In this document: piece after piece, positions 62,783 to 64,000 of the stretch
Layout: each line of letters begins with the position of its first letter
How positions within the stretch are numbered: the first letter of the stretch is position 1
Source of the DNA: Lepisosteus oculatus
Lineage: Eukaryota; Chordata; Actinopteri; Semionotiformes; Lepisosteidae
Direction: 5' to 3'
NCBI RefSeq assembly: GCF_040954835.1
Contig: NC_090714.1
Span: forward strand, 5,754,501 to 5,818,500
Length of the DNA: 64,000 nucleotides
Notes under the pieces: model-generated
Told to the model about the DNA's origin: nothing
The model's input: only the letters and a program-made list of their open reading frames with translations
The model's database searches: none
Position numbers and translations under genes: made by a program

Positions 62783-62949
62783 CTGGAGACGTTTGGGTTG
62801 TCCCGGATCTTGACGTGGCAAAGCATGTTGGGCAGCTTCTGTGGCACCAGGACTCTGATCTGATCCACAGAGCTGCAGAGCTTCAGGTAGCCCAGGTAAA
62901 GGCCTGGGGAGAGGGTCTGCCTGCTGCGCCGATGATAGGCTAGCTTCTC
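62783..62949 (-). CDS. ankfn1: ankfn1-like exon A (first in window)
   Basis: 167-base exon, acceptor TTCCAG before 62,949 and donor CAG|GTGGGA after 62,783. It starts in phase 0 with EKLAYHRRSR, contains YLGYLKLCSSVDQIRVLVPQ and ends ...RDNPNVS plus two bases of an Arg codon (AG) completed by exon B. This is the highly conserved block that follows the FN3 domain in ANKFN1 proteins. Preceding exons lie beyond base 64,000; I found none between 62,950 and the edge. Confidence 0.88.
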
Positions 62950-64000
62950 CTGGAACACACAACACCGGGAGGTGACCACTCTACTTTGGACCCAACATGC
63001 AACATGCAGGAACACAGCTGAAATACTTTAGCCTCATCGGGAAACCAAAATTCTCCCTGACATCTTGAATTAACAAGACCTTTTGCTCTAAAAAGGTCAT
63101 GTTAGAGCAAGCAATTTGCTTGGTTGAAGGTATAGTGTAAAAACAAATCACAGTCTTTTCTGTTGCCCTGGTGTTTCAATATCTGTGCACCTGCCCGTTT
63201 TCTCACACTTAATTACCTAAAACCTTAGTTGAGCTGACAATTAATTTATCTATCTAGAGCAGCTCATAAAGAGTTGATTTCAGGGTACCTTGAAATCCCT
63301 TTAGAAAATGTTCCAAAAGCTGGAGTGATTAATGTAATTAATGGATTCCTTATGTAAATAAGAGCTCAAATAGCAAACACAGCGTCTCTCTTCTCTAGGG
63401 CTAGGTTAAAAAATGTTCTAAATGGATTGCCACAGGTTATAAAAAGATTGTTTTTGTATTTTTTACATTTACGACAAAGCCACAGCTAACTGAGCATGTA
63501 ATGTTTGGTAATTGCTGATAAAATACAGTATTGTGGTTAGGGGTCATGTTCACAAAGATTTTATGAACTTTTTATAATGGATGTTATAGTGGTTTACAAT
63601 GTGCAGAAAATACACTCTCATGCTGGTGGAACATTCCAAGATGGCATAAGTTTCGTAATAAAGTGAGCCTGGAGGCAAATGTATTGGAAATGTCTTTCTC
63701 TCTTTTGGCAGATCTTTATGAAAAACATCTATAGAAGACCACCATTCAGGTCTGTGCCCTTTCGGTTAATGTAAATATAGCCCCTATGATATATTGGAAG
63801 TCTTTCAGATGAGATGAGTGGTTTATGAATTTCATAAATGTGCACATTCTGTGTGCTTCTGCAGCGTCAGAGGAATTGCTCCGTCATGCTCTGAAACACT
63901 TTCCATATTTACTTCTTTACTACTGCTGAAAGGTATTTTGAATAACAGAGGACAAGGTTTAAATAGGGCCCAAGTTGTTTGCCTTGAATACGCTGTGAAG
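62950..64000. other. Intron of ankfn1-like gene reaching the window edge
   Basis: AT-rich, many stops in every frame, no exon with good splice sites. The next upstream exon must lie beyond base 64,000. Confidence 0.6.

Larger units (their letters stand above)
54384..62949 (-). other. ankfn1: 3' part of an ankfn1-like gene (seven terminal coding exons; gene runs off the right edge)
   Basis: Gene-level entry. Seven minus-strand exons join with consistent GT-AG sites and phases: 62,783-62,949; 61,935-62,085; 58,767-58,935 (or -58,929); 57,815-57,981; 57,146-57,356; 56,197-56,771; 54,384-54,671. Together they encode 573-575 residues plus a stop. Conserved blocks I recognise from vertebrate ANKFN1 are the YLGYLKLCSSVDQIRVLVPQ block, VSMLLLLPPSDDVCTAPGQ, QYARYKQPS, LSDEEGSSEVFLTTDSDYDS and a C-terminal domain resembling a Ras-associating fold. 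ANKFN1 (mouse Nmf9, fly wide awake) is an intracellular neuronal protein affecting excitability and behaviour. The ankyrin repeats and FN3 domain precede this part and are not in the window. It may be the ANKFN1 orthologue or an ohnolog paired with nog2. Confidence 0.9.

Noticed and set aside
1..64000. CRISPR arrays, operons, bacterial promoters or terminators
   Set aside because: The window is vertebrate nuclear DNA with spliced genes and SINEs; no regularly spaced short repeats or bacterial gene organisation were seen.

Overview
The window is vertebrate nuclear DNA, most likely from a ray-finned fish. It holds two recognisable protein-coding genes on the minus strand. Between and around them lie long, AT-rich, gene-poor stretches full of tRNA- and 5S-derived SINEs, a Tc1/mariner transposon and other transposon remnants. 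The fish assignment rests on a noggin-2-type protein (the NOG2 copy is absent from mammals as far as I know), fish-like SINE families and an intact Tc1 element. The wide gene spacing might suggest a non-teleost fish such as a gar or bowfin, but that is a weak inference.

Layout. Bases 1-5,900 hold no gene, only SINE remnants and one small GC-rich patch. About 5.9-14.7 kb is visibly richer in CpG than the rest. In its middle sits a complete single-exon noggin gene (10,372-11,004, minus strand, 210 aa), which I call nog2, with an AU-rich 3' UTR down to about 9.7 kb. From 14.7 to 54.3 kb there is about 40 kb with no convincing coding exon. It contains tRNA-derived SINEs (17.1, 27.6 and 51.8 kb), 5S-rRNA-derived SINEs (30.7, 44.2 and an old tail at 18.4 kb), two solo-LTR-like units (15.6 and 23.8 kb), a 50-bp minisatellite (35.2 kb), a Penelope-like terminal repeat family, and several motif-rich stretches that could be enhancers.

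From 54,384 to 62,949 (minus strand) lie the last seven coding exons of an ANKFN1-type gene (ankyrin repeat and fibronectin III domain protein, vertebrate relative of fly wide awake). All splice phases agree, giving about 573-575 C-terminal residues ending in a natural stop. The ankyrin and FN3 exons lie beyond the right edge. An intact Tc1-like transposon of 1,631 bp sits inside one intron (59,556-61,186).

How the genes relate. Noggin is a secreted BMP antagonist and ANKFN1 an intracellular neuronal protein, so they share no pathway. However, ANKFN1 and NOG are also neighbours in the same head-to-tail order in human 17q22. The window therefore looks like a conserved linkage block, possibly the paralogous (ohnolog) copy carrying nog2, with the intervening gene desert as the likely home of noggin regulatory elements.
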